A DNA stretch of 64,000 bases from an uncultured bacterium (GTDB taxonomy: Bacteria; Actinomycetota; Coriobacteriia; Coriobacteriales; Coriobacteriaceae), in contig CAJMMA010000005.1 of assembly GCA_905214435.1 (NCBI GenBank), forward strand, positions 1 to 64,000, written 5' to 3'. Of the stretch, positions 26,374-34,237 are shown one piece after another (positions within the stretch are counted from its first letter, which is position 1; each line of letters opens with the position of its first letter). A model generated the notes under the pieces. The model saw only the letters and a program-made list of their open reading frames with translations. It did no database searches and had not been told where the DNA came from. Made by a program: the position numbers and the translations under genes.

Positions 26374-27030
26374 CTATTTACCACCTTTCATAGCCGGAAT
26401 TCGGCCAACAACGGGAATACCCAGGAGCTCTTCTGCCTCTTCGGCACCGCGGATGCGGGTATTGAGCATGTCTGCCAAAACGACATAGGCAACTGCGATA
26501 AAGATACCGGCGAGGAACGCGACGGCAATATACAGCGTGCGCTTGGGGCCGCTGGGGGCTTCGGGGGTCTTAGCCTCGTCGATAACGTTGATGCTCTGGG
26601 CAGCGCCGACGTTCTGAGCGACCGTACTCACCGAGCTGGCAATGGCCTTTGCGACCTCAGCCGTCTCCTTGGCATCGGTGCCGGTAACCGAAAGCGTAAT
26701 GACACGCGTGGTGGTCTCGGAGGAAACAGACACCTTGTAGTCATCCAGATCGGTAAGGCCCAGTTCTTTGGCGGCGCCGCTCTTAACGCTATCGCTATCC
26801 AGCAGCGTGGCGATATCGTTGGAAAGCATCTGGCTCGCCGAGAGATCGTTGTAGCTCATCTGACCGCTATCGTCGGTCTTGGCGAGAATGTACATGCTCG
26901 TCGTCGCGGTATAGGTGTTGTCCATCGCAACGAAGGACACGATGCCCATGGCGATCGCGCAGACCACCGGAAGGGTGATGACCAGCTTGAGGTGCTTCTT
27001 CAGCAGCTGGAACAGTTCGAGAAGGGTCAT
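26374..27030 (-). CDS. cpsC: Wzz-domain chain-length determinant / kinase activator CpsC
   Basis: A 218-residue protein with two transmembrane helices (about residues 18-36 and 167-188) flanking an external Wzz domain. After the second helix, a short cytoplasmic tail is expected to activate the CpsD kinase. The N-terminus TLLELFQLLKKHLKLVI and the proline-containing segment before helix 2 (AKTPEAPSGPKR) are typical. First gene of the operon. The upstream gap (27031-27225) has no further polysaccharide gene, so the substrates it regulates must be encoded elsewhere. Confidence 0.9.
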   Translation of the reverse strand: MTLLELFQLLKKHLKLVITLPVVCAIAMGIVSFVAMDNTYTATTSMYILAKTDDSGQMSYNDLSASQMLSNDIATLLDSDSVKSGAAKELGLTDLDDYKVSVSSETTTRVITLSVTGTDAKETAEVAKAIASSVSTVAQNVGAAQSINVIDEAKTPEAPSGPKRTLYIAVAFLAGIFIAVAYVVLADMLNTRIRGAEEAEELLGIPVVGRIPAMKGGK

Positions 27031-27225
27031 GCAGCTTGCCTTTCATTTCCCCAGTTCGGATTGACAAAACTGTCCGTATGTTATCGCATCTTTTTACCGA
27101 GACCAAACTCTATACATAAGAAACAGGCTCTCCTGTAAAAATGTCGGAAGCAATCGTAAAATTGCGCAACAACGCCGCACCCGAAAGTCAAATGCGGCGT
27201 CTACATCAATATCTATGTTGTATCG

Positions 27226-28650
27226 CTATGCGAATGGCTCGTCCTGCTGTATGGGAAACGTCACCGTAATGGTGGTTCCCACGCCCAACTCACTCGACAG
27301 ATCGAGCGTGGCGTGATGATACAGGGCCGCATGCTTGACAATGGCAAGCCCCAGGCCGGTTCCGCCGCGTGCCTTGGACCTACTCTTGTCCACGCGATAG
27401 AACCGCTCAAATACCTTGCCCTGTTCTTCAGGCGCGATACCGATTCCCGTGTCGGCGACAGCGAGGAACGGATGGTCTTCGTCGTTGGTGCCGCACTGCA
27501 ACGTAACCGTACCGCCGGGTCGATTGTAGCGGATGGCGTTGCTTGCCAGATTATAGATGAGCTCGTCGATCAAGCGCGACACGCCTTCGATGACCACAGG
27601 CTTGGTCTCATGACTTATCGTCACATTCGCCTGACGGGCGACCTGTTCAAGACGCTGCTCAACCGCGTAGATCGCACGCGAGAGCTCAATAGGCTCCGTG
27701 GAACCAATGGGCACTGTCTCGCCTTCAGTCGCACGTTCGGCCTCGTCCAAGTTAGACAGCGTAAGGATGTCGTTGACAAGCGCTGCCAAGCGGCCCGCCT
27801 CACGATAGATGCGACCGCCAAAGTTGCGCAGGTCGTCCTCGCCCTCGACCATGCCATTTGCGATGAGCTCGGCATAGCCCGAAATCGCCGTAAGCGGCGT
27901 CTTGAGCTCATGGGTGATATTCGCCGTGAACTCGCGGCGCATACGGTCGTTGTCCGCTAGCACCGCCATTTGGCGCTTGAGTTCCTGGCGCTGCGACTCG
28001 ATGCGCTCAAGCATGGGAACCATCTCGGCATAGGCGTGCTCATAGCTACGGCGTGGGTGATCCAAATCCACCTCTTGTAACGGCGCGATGATGGCACGGG
28101 ACTCACGGCGCGCCATAAAAAACGAGAGTACTGCACCCGCTGCTGCGATAAGCAGCATCGGCGCCAGCATCGACAGCAAAATCGCCGCAACGCCAGGCTG
28201 GGCCTGCGCCAAGCGAACGACCTGGCCGTTATCAAGGGTGACGGCGCGATACAGCATAATCTCGTCGAGCGTAGAGCTTGCGCGCTCCGCGGAACCCAAA
28301 CCACTCTCAAAGGCCTCGATGACCTCGGGGCGATCACCATGGTTGGGCAGTGCGGAAGGCGACGCCTCGTTGTCGTAGGCAACCGATCCATCCTTGTTAA
28401 TCAGCGTGATGCGTAAGTCCTCGCGATCGAGGCTACGCAAGAACGGGATGGGCTCCTGCTGCTCGTCGAGGGCGGCAGCAATGAGCTCGGTTTCCTGCGC
28501 CAGATTGGCACTCGTGGCATCCGCCAAGGTGTTTTGCACAAAGAACGCACCCAGCACCGTAAACGCCACGATAACCGCCATGGCGCAGACAAAGATCGTC
28601 ACAAAAACGCGGTGCGACAACGTTTGTTTTCCCTGGGGGGCGAAGACCAC
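27226..28650 (-). CDS. phoR: PhoR-type sensor histidine kinase
   Basis: A 474-residue membrane kinase. It has transmembrane helix 1 (about residues 14-36), an extracellular sensor domain of about 130 residues, helix 2 (about 160-180), then HisKA with FTANITHELKTPLTAISGY (phospho-acceptor His) and an HATPase_c domain with the N box ASNAIRYNRPGG and the G1/G2 boxes ADTGIGIAPEE and GGTGLGLAIVKH. The GTG start at 28650 has GGAGGAG upstream, formed by the last codons of phoB. It responds to phosphate limitation in the family, through the Pst system. Confidence 0.88.
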   Translation of the reverse strand: MVFAPQGKQTLSHRVFVTIFVCAMAVIVAFTVLGAFFVQNTLADATSANLAQETELIAAALDEQQEPIPFLRSLDREDLRITLINKDGSVAYDNEASPSALPNHGDRPEVIEAFESGLGSAERASSTLDEIMLYRAVTLDNGQVVRLAQAQPGVAAILLSMLAPMLLIAAAGAVLSFFMARRESRAIIAPLQEVDLDHPRRSYEHAYAEMVPMLERIESQRQELKRQMAVLADNDRMRREFTANITHELKTPLTAISGYAELIANGMVEGEDDLRNFGGRIYREAGRLAALVNDILTLSNLDEAERATEGETVPIGSTEPIELSRAIYAVEQRLEQVARQANVTISHETKPVVIEGVSRLIDELIYNLASNAIRYNRPGGTVTLQCGTNDEDHPFLAVADTGIGIAPEEQGKVFERFYRVDKSRSKARGGTGLGLAIVKHAALYHHATLDLSSELGVGTTITVTFPIQQDEPFA

Positions 28651-28653
28651 GGG

Positions 28654-29382
28654 TTACTCCTCCGATGCAGTGGACGCGGTGTCGTCACCTTCGGCACCAT
28701 CACCGGCCGAAGGCTCGGCCAGACGATAGCCCACGCCGCGCACGGTCTCGATGGCGCTCGCATGCTCGCCGAGCTTTTGGCGGAGCGTCTGCACATGTAC
28801 GTCGACGGTGCGCGAACCGCCGTCGAAGTCCCAGCCCCATACGCTCTGCAGCAGCGACTCGCGGGTAAAGACCACGCCAGGTTTGCGCATGAGGTACTCG
28901 AGCAGGTCGAATTCGCGCAGCGTGAGCTTGAGCGGTTCACCGGCAACAGTCACTTCGCGGTGGCTGGGCGAAAGTACGATATCGCCCACGCTGAGCACAT
29001 CGCTCGCCTGCTTGACCATGCCGCCGCGACGCAGCAGTGCGCGGCAACGGCTCGCAAGCTCCATGAGCGAAAACGGCTTAGTCAGGTAATCGTCGGCACC
29101 GCCATCGAGCGCCATCACCTTGTCGAGTTCGGTGTCCTTGGCGGTAAGCATCATGATGGGCACCGTCGCCGTCAGGCGATCGGCACGCAGGCGACGCATA
29201 ATCGCCAAGCCATCGGTGTCGGGCAGCATGATATCGAGCAGCACAGCATCGGGCACCCGTCGCACCACGGCAGCTTTAAACTCGCCATCGCACGAAAAGC
29301 CCTCGGCCTCGATTCCCTGCTTGCGCAGCGCGTAGACTGTCAAATCCCTGATGTTGTCATCGTCCTCGACGTAATAGATCAT
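28654..29382 (-). CDS. phoB: PhoB-type response regulator
   Basis: A 242-residue OmpR/PhoB regulator. The receiver domain has acidic residues near 6-8 (VEDDD), the phospho-acceptor Asp50 (VLLDIMLPD), Thr80 (MLTAKD) and Lys102 (LTKPF). The C-terminal winged helix (about residues 140-225) includes VFTRESLLQSVWGWDFDG and RTVDVHVQTLRQKLG. An Asp- and Thr-rich tail ends the protein. The stop codon is 3 bp before the phoR start. It lies 64 bp downstream of pstB. Confidence 0.9.
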   Translation of the reverse strand: MIYYVEDDDNIRDLTVYALRKQGIEAEGFSCDGEFKAAVVRRVPDAVLLDIMLPDTDGLAIMRRLRADRLTATVPIMMLTAKDTELDKVMALDGGADDYLTKPFSLMELASRCRALLRRGGMVKQASDVLSVGDIVLSPSHREVTVAGEPLKLTLREFDLLEYLMRKPGVVFTRESLLQSVWGWDFDGGSRTVDVHVQTLRQKLGEHASAIETVRGVGYRLAEPSAGDGAEGDDTASTASEE

Positions 29383-29446
29383 GTTGAACCCCTTTGCGGC
29401 CGATATGACCGCATCTTAACCCTAAAGGCACCTGCAAAAGACAGCG

Positions 29447-30322
29447 TCAGCCAAAACGCCCCGTCAAATAATCCGCGGTGCGCGGATCGGACGGATTCTT
29501 GAAGAGTTGCGCGGTGGGCGCGTGCTCCACCAGCTCACCCAGCAAAAAGAACGCAACCGAATCGGAAATACGCGCGGCCTGCTGCATGTTGTGCGTCACG
29601 ACCACCAGCGTGCAGGTCTCCTTGAGCTCGCAGGCCAGCTGCTCCACCACCAACGTCGACACAGGGTCGAGTGCCGAGGTCGGCTCGTCCATCAGCAGAA
29701 TGTCGGGCTGCACGGCAAGTGCGCGGGCGATGCACAGGCGCTGCTGCTGTCCACCCGAAAGACCCAGGCCCGACTCCATGAGCTTGTCCTTGACCTCGTC
29801 CCATAGCGCAGCGCGACGAAGGGAGTCCTCGACCAGCTCATCGAGCATGACACGGTCGCGCACACCCATACCGCGCGGACCGTAGGCGACGTTGTCGTAG
29901 ATGCTCATGGGAAACGGGTTGGGGCGCTGGAACACCATGCCCACGCGCTGGCGCAAACGGCAGATGTCGTAATCGCCCAGGATATCTTGACCATCGAGCG
30001 CGATCTTGCCCTCGATGCGGCAATCCTTGATGCCGTCGTTCATGCGGTTAAAGCAGCGCAGCAACGTGGACTTTCCGCAGCCCGAAGGCCCGATGAACGA
30101 GGTGATCTGCTTGTCGCGGATCTTGATATTCACGTCCTTGAGCGCATGGTGGTCGCCATAGAACAGGTCGAGGCCCTCGACATCGATGCGCGTCGGCGAG
30201 GCGGCAAGATCCTCTGCCGTGGGGCGAGTCGCATCCCCAACCTCGCGCTCATGCGCGGCCTCGGCCTGCGCTTCCATGAGTTCTTCAAGCTCCGTGGGCT
30301 CCACAGCCGCAGCAGCCTTCAT
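29447..30322 (-). CDS. pstB: phosphate ABC transporter ATP-binding protein PstB
   Basis: A 291-residue ATPase of the high-affinity phosphate importer. It has Walker A GPSGCGKSTLLR, the Q-loop region MVFQRPNPFPMSIYDNVAYG typical of PstB, the signature GLSGGQQQRLCIARAL, Walker B ILLMDEPTSALDP and the H-loop VVVTHNMQQAAR. The N-terminal extension of about 45 Glu- and Ala-rich residues is longer than usual. The start at 30322 (GGAGGTG six bases upstream) is preferred over an ATG 15 bases earlier. pstS, pstC, pstA and phoU are not next to it in this window. Confidence 0.93.
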   Translation of the reverse strand: MKAAAAVEPTELEELMEAQAEAAHEREVGDATRPTAEDLAASPTRIDVEGLDLFYGDHHALKDVNIKIRDKQITSFIGPSGCGKSTLLRCFNRMNDGIKDCRIEGKIALDGQDILGDYDICRLRQRVGMVFQRPNPFPMSIYDNVAYGPRGMGVRDRVMLDELVEDSLRRAALWDEVKDKLMESGLGLSGGQQQRLCIARALAVQPDILLMDEPTSALDPVSTLVVEQLACELKETCTLVVVTHNMQQAARISDSVAFFLLGELVEHAPTAQLFKNPSDPRTADYLTGRFG

Positions 30323-30425
30323 ACCGCACACCTCCATATCGATATCAATTCAGCAGTATCGATAGTAGGAATCGCGGCTCATACGCACGTGAGCACATTG
30401 TCAAGTGTTTGTAAGGGCACGCAGG

Positions 30426-31670
30426 CTATGCGGCGGGCAGCCCGATGGTGAATATCGTGTGTTCGGGCGTCGATTCACATGCAACGGTACCGCCGTGTGC
30501 CGCGATGATCTCCTTGGCAATAGCAAGGCCCAAACCGGCACCACCGCGATTGGTCGCACGCGCCGCATCCAGGCGATAGAACTTCTCAAAGATCACCTTG
30601 AGCTTAGCCGCAGGGATAGGATCGCCCTGATTGATAAAGCGCACGCGCACGCCGCCATCGTCTTGGCGCCTGGCCTCAATCGTGATAGTCGAACCCTCAT
30701 AGCTATAGGCGACGGCGTTTTTCATGATGTTGTTGAACACGCGGGCCATCTTGTCGCCATCCACGAGCACCGTCAGGTCCTCGCGAATATCAACTTGGGC
30801 TTCCTTATGCTGCTCGTTGAGGATGGGATAGAACTCGTCAGCCACCTGAGCCAGCAGCAACCCCAGATCAACATAGCCGCGCGTGAGCACGATATCGTGG
30901 AAGTCAAAGCGCGTGATATCGAAGAACTCTTCGATGAGCGCATCGAGCCGGTGCGCCTTGTCGAGCGCCACGCCCGTAAAACGTGTGCGCTGCTCAACCG
31001 GCAGCTCAGGAGCCTCTTGCAGCAGCGAAAGATAGCCCACCACACTGGCAAGCGGGGTGCGTAGGTCATGTGCCAAGTACGTGACCAAATCGTCCTTGCG
31101 ATGCGACTCGTCACGCAGAGCTTGCTGCACCTTGCGCTCACGGTCACGCACGCGGTTAAGGGCGCCCTCGACCTCCAAGAAGTCGCCGTCGATGTTATCC
31201 CAGGTGTCGGGGTGATCGATCAGGCGATCTTGAATACGAGCGGCCAGCACACAATCGGCATGCTGCTCGCCCTGCTCGTAGCCATGGTAGTACAGGGCGC
31301 GGCCGCAAAAGAACAGCACGCACACGGCAAGCGCCAGCACAAAGCCAAGCATGTTGAATACAAAGCCGGCATCGAACAGCACCGGCCCTTCGATGCCGCC
31401 GAGCGCCATGGCGCCAATCGCCAACGTCATGGCCCACGCGGCACCGCCAATCACCACGCAACGGCGCACGATTTCGAATCGATCGATCAGCAAAAAGCCG
31501 ACAAGCAGCACCGCCAAGATTCCAGCGATGTTATCGATGCCAATCAGCAGCAGGCTCAGCAAAAAGAGCAGCACCGTTGCAAGCGCGCGGTTGTCGACGA
31601 CCGACCTCACGTATTCAAAGAGTCGATCGGGCACCTCGAATGCCTGCCTATCGTCTTTTGTCATATCCAC
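30426..31670 (-). CDS. VanS-like sensor histidine kinase
   Basis: A 414-residue kinase with four or more closely spaced transmembrane helices in the first 125 residues, instead of two helices flanking a sensor domain. HisKA motif: DDLVTYLAHDLRTPLASVVG, very close to the VanS form. The ATPase domain has the N box FNNIMKNAVAYSYEG and G box NRGGAGLGLAIAKEI. The membrane-embedded sensor suggests detection of an envelope signal. It follows the regulator gene by 19 bp. Similarity to VanS is shared by many envelope-stress kinases, so this is not evidence of vancomycin resistance. Confidence 0.85.
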   Translation of the reverse strand: MDMTKDDRQAFEVPDRLFEYVRSVVDNRALATVLLFLLSLLLIGIDNIAGILAVLLVGFLLIDRFEIVRRCVVIGGAAWAMTLAIGAMALGGIEGPVLFDAGFVFNMLGFVLALAVCVLFFCGRALYYHGYEQGEQHADCVLAARIQDRLIDHPDTWDNIDGDFLEVEGALNRVRDRERKVQQALRDESHRKDDLVTYLAHDLRTPLASVVGYLSLLQEAPELPVEQRTRFTGVALDKAHRLDALIEEFFDITRFDFHDIVLTRGYVDLGLLLAQVADEFYPILNEQHKEAQVDIREDLTVLVDGDKMARVFNNIMKNAVAYSYEGSTITIEARRQDDGGVRVRFINQGDPIPAAKLKVIFEKFYRLDAARATNRGGAGLGLAIAKEIIAAHGGTVACESTPEHTIFTIGLPAA

Positions 31671-31689
31671 TTCCCCACCATTAAAGGCG

Positions 31690-32385
31690 TTATTCGATTA
31701 TGTAGCCGACGCCCCAGACGTTTTTGATAAAGCGCGGCTTTTGAGCGTCGTCACCGATCTTTTCGCGCAGGTGGCGAATGTGCACCATCACCGTATTGTT
31801 GGAGCCGGGCATAAAATCCTCGTTCCACACCGCGCGGAACAGATCCTCCACGGCCACCACACTGCCGCGATGCTCGACCAGATACAGCAAGATGGAATAC
31901 TCGATGGGCGTGAGGCGCACCGGCGCACCGTCCACCATTACGGAACGAGCATCGCGGTTGATCTCCAGGCCGTCGAGCTGGATGGTCGGCGACTCGGCCA
32001 CCTGCGCGCGGCTACCGTAGCTGGTGTAGCGACGAAGCTGAGCATGCACGCGCGCGATGAGCTCCAGCGGACGGAACGGCTTAACCACGTAATCGTCCGC
32101 GCCAAGCGAAAGGCCCTCGATCTTGTCTTGCTGGGCATCGCGCGCCGTCAGCATGATCACGGGATAGGTATGGCTGGAACGGATCGTACGCAGTAGCTCA
32201 AAGCCATCGATATCGGGCAGCATGACATCCAACAGTGCCAGATCGAACTCCTGCTCCAGGATTGCCTTGGCAGCATCGGCCCCGCTATAGGCAATCTGGA
32301 CATCAAAGCCCTCTTTTGTAAGGTAGATACCAACCAAGTCGGCGATGGCCTTCTCGTCATCAACTACCAAAATGCGCTCGTTCAT
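31690..32385 (-). CDS. VanR-like response regulator
   Basis: A 231-residue OmpR-family regulator. The acceptor Asp is residue 53 (LALLDVMLPDIDG) and Lys102 is in VVKPFRPLEL. The winged-helix domain contains LTPIEYSILLYLVEHRGSVV and NNTVMVHIRHLREKIGDD. It is divergent from the D,D-carboxypeptidase gene, and the shared 197-bp region between the two start codons is the obvious place for its binding site. Cotranscribed with the kinase. Confidence 0.9.
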   Translation of the reverse strand: MNERILVVDDEKAIADLVGIYLTKEGFDVQIAYSGADAAKAILEQEFDLALLDVMLPDIDGFELLRTIRSSHTYPVIMLTARDAQQDKIEGLSLGADDYVVKPFRPLELIARVHAQLRRYTSYGSRAQVAESPTIQLDGLEINRDARSVMVDGAPVRLTPIEYSILLYLVEHRGSVVAVEDLFRAVWNEDFMPGSNNTVMVHIRHLREKIGDDAQKPRFIKNVWGVGYIIE

Positions 32386-32582
32386 GCGTGCTCCTCTCGC
32401 GCTCCATTATGCCCGAGGCGACGCACGCCACACACAACAAGCGTGGGTGATTAAGTCGGCCTTAAGCACCCTTGTGCCCGTTCGGGCGCGGATGTGGGCC
32501 ACGCACGCACGCGATGATCGCCGACGCCGGCAAACGATATACTCTAGTTCCAGAAGAGACCATCCCGTCGAAAGCGAAATCC

Positions 32583-33923
32583 GTGAAGTCCCTCACCTCT
32601 TTTGCAAAGCGCTCAGCCCAGCTTGCCGCCGGCTTTGTCTGCGCTATCGCCCTTGCCGCTGGCGCGCCCACCGTCGCCGGCGCCCAAGTGCTCACGACCG
32701 ACAATGTTTGCGGCAAAACCGCCGATGCGCGCGGCATCACGGCCGAAAACCTGCCCGATATCGATGCGACCAATGCCCTCGTCATGGGCAAAGACGGCAC
32801 CGTCTACTATGCCCGCGGCGCCGATGAGCAGGTCAAGATTGCCTCGATCACCAAGGTCATGACCGCAATCCTAACCGTCGAGAATTGCAAGATGGACGAG
32901 AAGGTCACGGTGAGCAACGCCGCAGCCACCGTGGGCAATTCAACAGCCGGCCTACTCGAAGGCGACGAGCTCACCGTGGAGCAGGCACTGCGCGGCCTGA
33001 TGATTCCCTCGGGCAACGACGCCGCCATCGTGCTCGCCGAATATGTGGGCAAGAAGATCGACCCTAAGACCAAAGACGCCGAGGCAACATTTGTGAAAGC
33101 CATGAACGAGCGCGCTAAGAAGCTCGGTTGCACCGGCACGCTTTTTGAAAACCCGCATGGTCTGGACTTTGATGAGTGGGCTGGCGATATGCACTCAACC
33201 GCACACGACGTAGCGCTGATGATGCAAGAGGCCATGAAAAACGACACGATCCGCGAGGTCGTAGCGAGCGAGGATTCCTGGATCGAGGTCACGGGCGCCG
33301 ACGGCACCGACCATTCGCATTCCATGGACACGCATAACTATTTGCTAGGCCAAGATGGCAACATCGGTGGCAAGACCGGCACCACCGATGATGCAGGCTA
33401 TTGCTTTACGGGTGCCTACAACCGCGATGGCGACGAGATCTACACCGTCGTTTTGAACTCCACCACCACCGACCAGCGCTTTACCGATACCGCAACCCTT
33501 GCCAATTGGTACTACGGTCACAAGGTGACGGTCGCAATCGCCAACACGCAGGAAAAGACCGCCAACGGCAACCCGCTTATGGCGCGCATTGGCCAAACCG
33601 ACTGGACGGATAAGACGATCGACGCCACGCTCGCCGATCCTACGGCGCAAGCGACCGTGTTTTCCCTTGCCGGCGAGGTGACCGAAAAGGTTAGCTACGA
33701 CGATCTTTCGGGCACGGTGCATGTGGGCGACAAGGTGGGCAGCGTTACGCTCAAGCAGGATGGCACCAAGATCGCCGTCATGGACCTGGTTGCCGACGAG
33801 GAAGGCGCAGGGCCGAATCCCATTGAATGGCTGCTCGTGAAGCTCGATCGCTTGGGCCGTCGCATCGACAACCGCCCACTCACGGCAGAAAGCGAGACCG
33901 TCGCCAAGGCGCCCGAGGTGTAG
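32583..33923 (+). CDS. dacA: D-alanyl-D-alanine carboxypeptidase, S11 family
   Basis: Exported penicillin-binding protein (PBP5 type) that trims the terminal D-Ala from peptidoglycan stem peptides. From the GTG at 32583 the 446-residue protein starts VKSLTSFAKRSAQLAAGFVC, a signal peptide with a likely cleavage after AGA. Catalytic motifs: SITK (Ser-x-x-Lys), SGN, and the KTG of GGKTGTTDDAGYC. A C-terminal beta domain follows, but there is no clear amphipathic anchor. Longer in-frame starts exist at 32472 and 32514 but would bury the signal peptide; the ribosome binding site is weak for all. Divergent from the VanR/S-like pair, which probably regulates it (inference). Confidence 0.87.
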   Translation: MKSLTSFAKRSAQLAAGFVCAIALAAGAPTVAGAQVLTTDNVCGKTADARGITAENLPDIDATNALVMGKDGTVYYARGADEQVKIASITKVMTAILTVENCKMDEKVTVSNAAATVGNSTAGLLEGDELTVEQALRGLMIPSGNDAAIVLAEYVGKKIDPKTKDAEATFVKAMNERAKKLGCTGTLFENPHGLDFDEWAGDMHSTAHDVALMMQEAMKNDTIREVVASEDSWIEVTGADGTDHSHSMDTHNYLLGQDGNIGGKTGTTDDAGYCFTGAYNRDGDEIYTVVLNSTTTDQRFTDTATLANWYYGHKVTVAIANTQEKTANGNPLMARIGQTDWTDKTIDATLADPTAQATVFSLAGEVTEKVSYDDLSGTVHVGDKVGSVTLKQDGTKIAVMDLVADEEGAGPNPIEWLLVKLDRLGRRIDNRPLTAESETVAKAPEV

Positions 33924-33947
33924 GGCGCAAGAATAATAAGTCCACTG

Positions 33948-33980
33948 AAAGGAGGCGTCCGAAAGGATGCCTCCTTTTTT
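33948..33980 (+). terminator. terminator of the carboxypeptidase gene
   Basis: A stem of about 13 bp (AAAGGAGGCGTCC with one mismatch) around a GAAA loop, followed by six T residues, 24 bp past the stop codon. Confidence 0.92.
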
Positions 33981-33982
33981 GA

Positions 33983-33998
33983 GGGTTCGAATCCCCAG
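33983..33998. repeat. inverted copy of the tRNA-Ser T-arm
   Basis: GGGTTCGAATCCCCAG on the plus strand is the exact reverse complement of 16 bases of the tRNA-Ser T-arm at 34065-34083. It lies just beyond that tRNA's terminator. The same arrangement borders the tail cassettes of the Arg, Leu and Phe tRNAs, but here no cassette follows. Confidence 0.8.
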
Positions 33999-34013
33999 CC
34001 GCCATTCTTGATA

Positions 34014-34040
34014 ATAAAAAGGGCCCCAAATGGGACCCTT
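34014..34040 (-). terminator. terminator of tRNA-Ser
   Basis: A 10-bp stem with one G-T pair (AAGGGCCCCA against TGGGACCCTT) is followed on the minus strand by TTTTTATTAT. Confidence 0.85.
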
Positions 34041-34054
34041 CTTCAAATTCGTAC

Positions 34055-34145
34055 TGGCGGAGAGCTGGGGATTCGAACCCCAGATGCCCTTTTGGGGCAT
34101 ACTCGCTTAGCAGGCGAGCACCTTCGGCCTCTCGGTCAGCTCTCC
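34055..34145 (-). tRNA. tRNA-Ser (GCT)
   Basis: A 91-nt type II tRNA including an encoded CCA. The 7-bp acceptor stem GGAGAGC/GCTCTCC is perfect, the anticodon loop CTGCTAA gives GCT (reads AGC and AGU), a long variable arm follows, and the T-loop is TTCGAAT. Promoter boxes on the minus strand: TTGCTC, 17 nt, TACTAT, just upstream. Ends in its own terminator. Confidence 0.97.
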
Positions 34146-34237
34146 GTAACAGCCGTTCTATAGTAACCAAACAGCCAAGGATGAGCAAGAGGAAATTTTC
34201 TAATTGCCTAGCAGCCTTTCCTTCTTGAAAGCTTCGC

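Noticed and set aside
24966..27030. Capsule biosynthesis locus
   Set aside because: Only the regulatory genes cpsC, cpsD and cpsB occur; no sugar-transfer or export enzyme is adjacent.
30426..33923. Vancomycin resistance operon
   Set aside because: Only VanR/VanS-like regulators and an S11 carboxypeptidase are present; vanH, vanA and vanX homologues are absent.
33983..34001. A degraded second tRNA gene on the plus strand
   Set aside because: Only the T-arm bases are present, with no anticodon or D arm. It matches the reverse complement of the adjacent tRNA-Ser, so an inverted T-arm copy is the better description.
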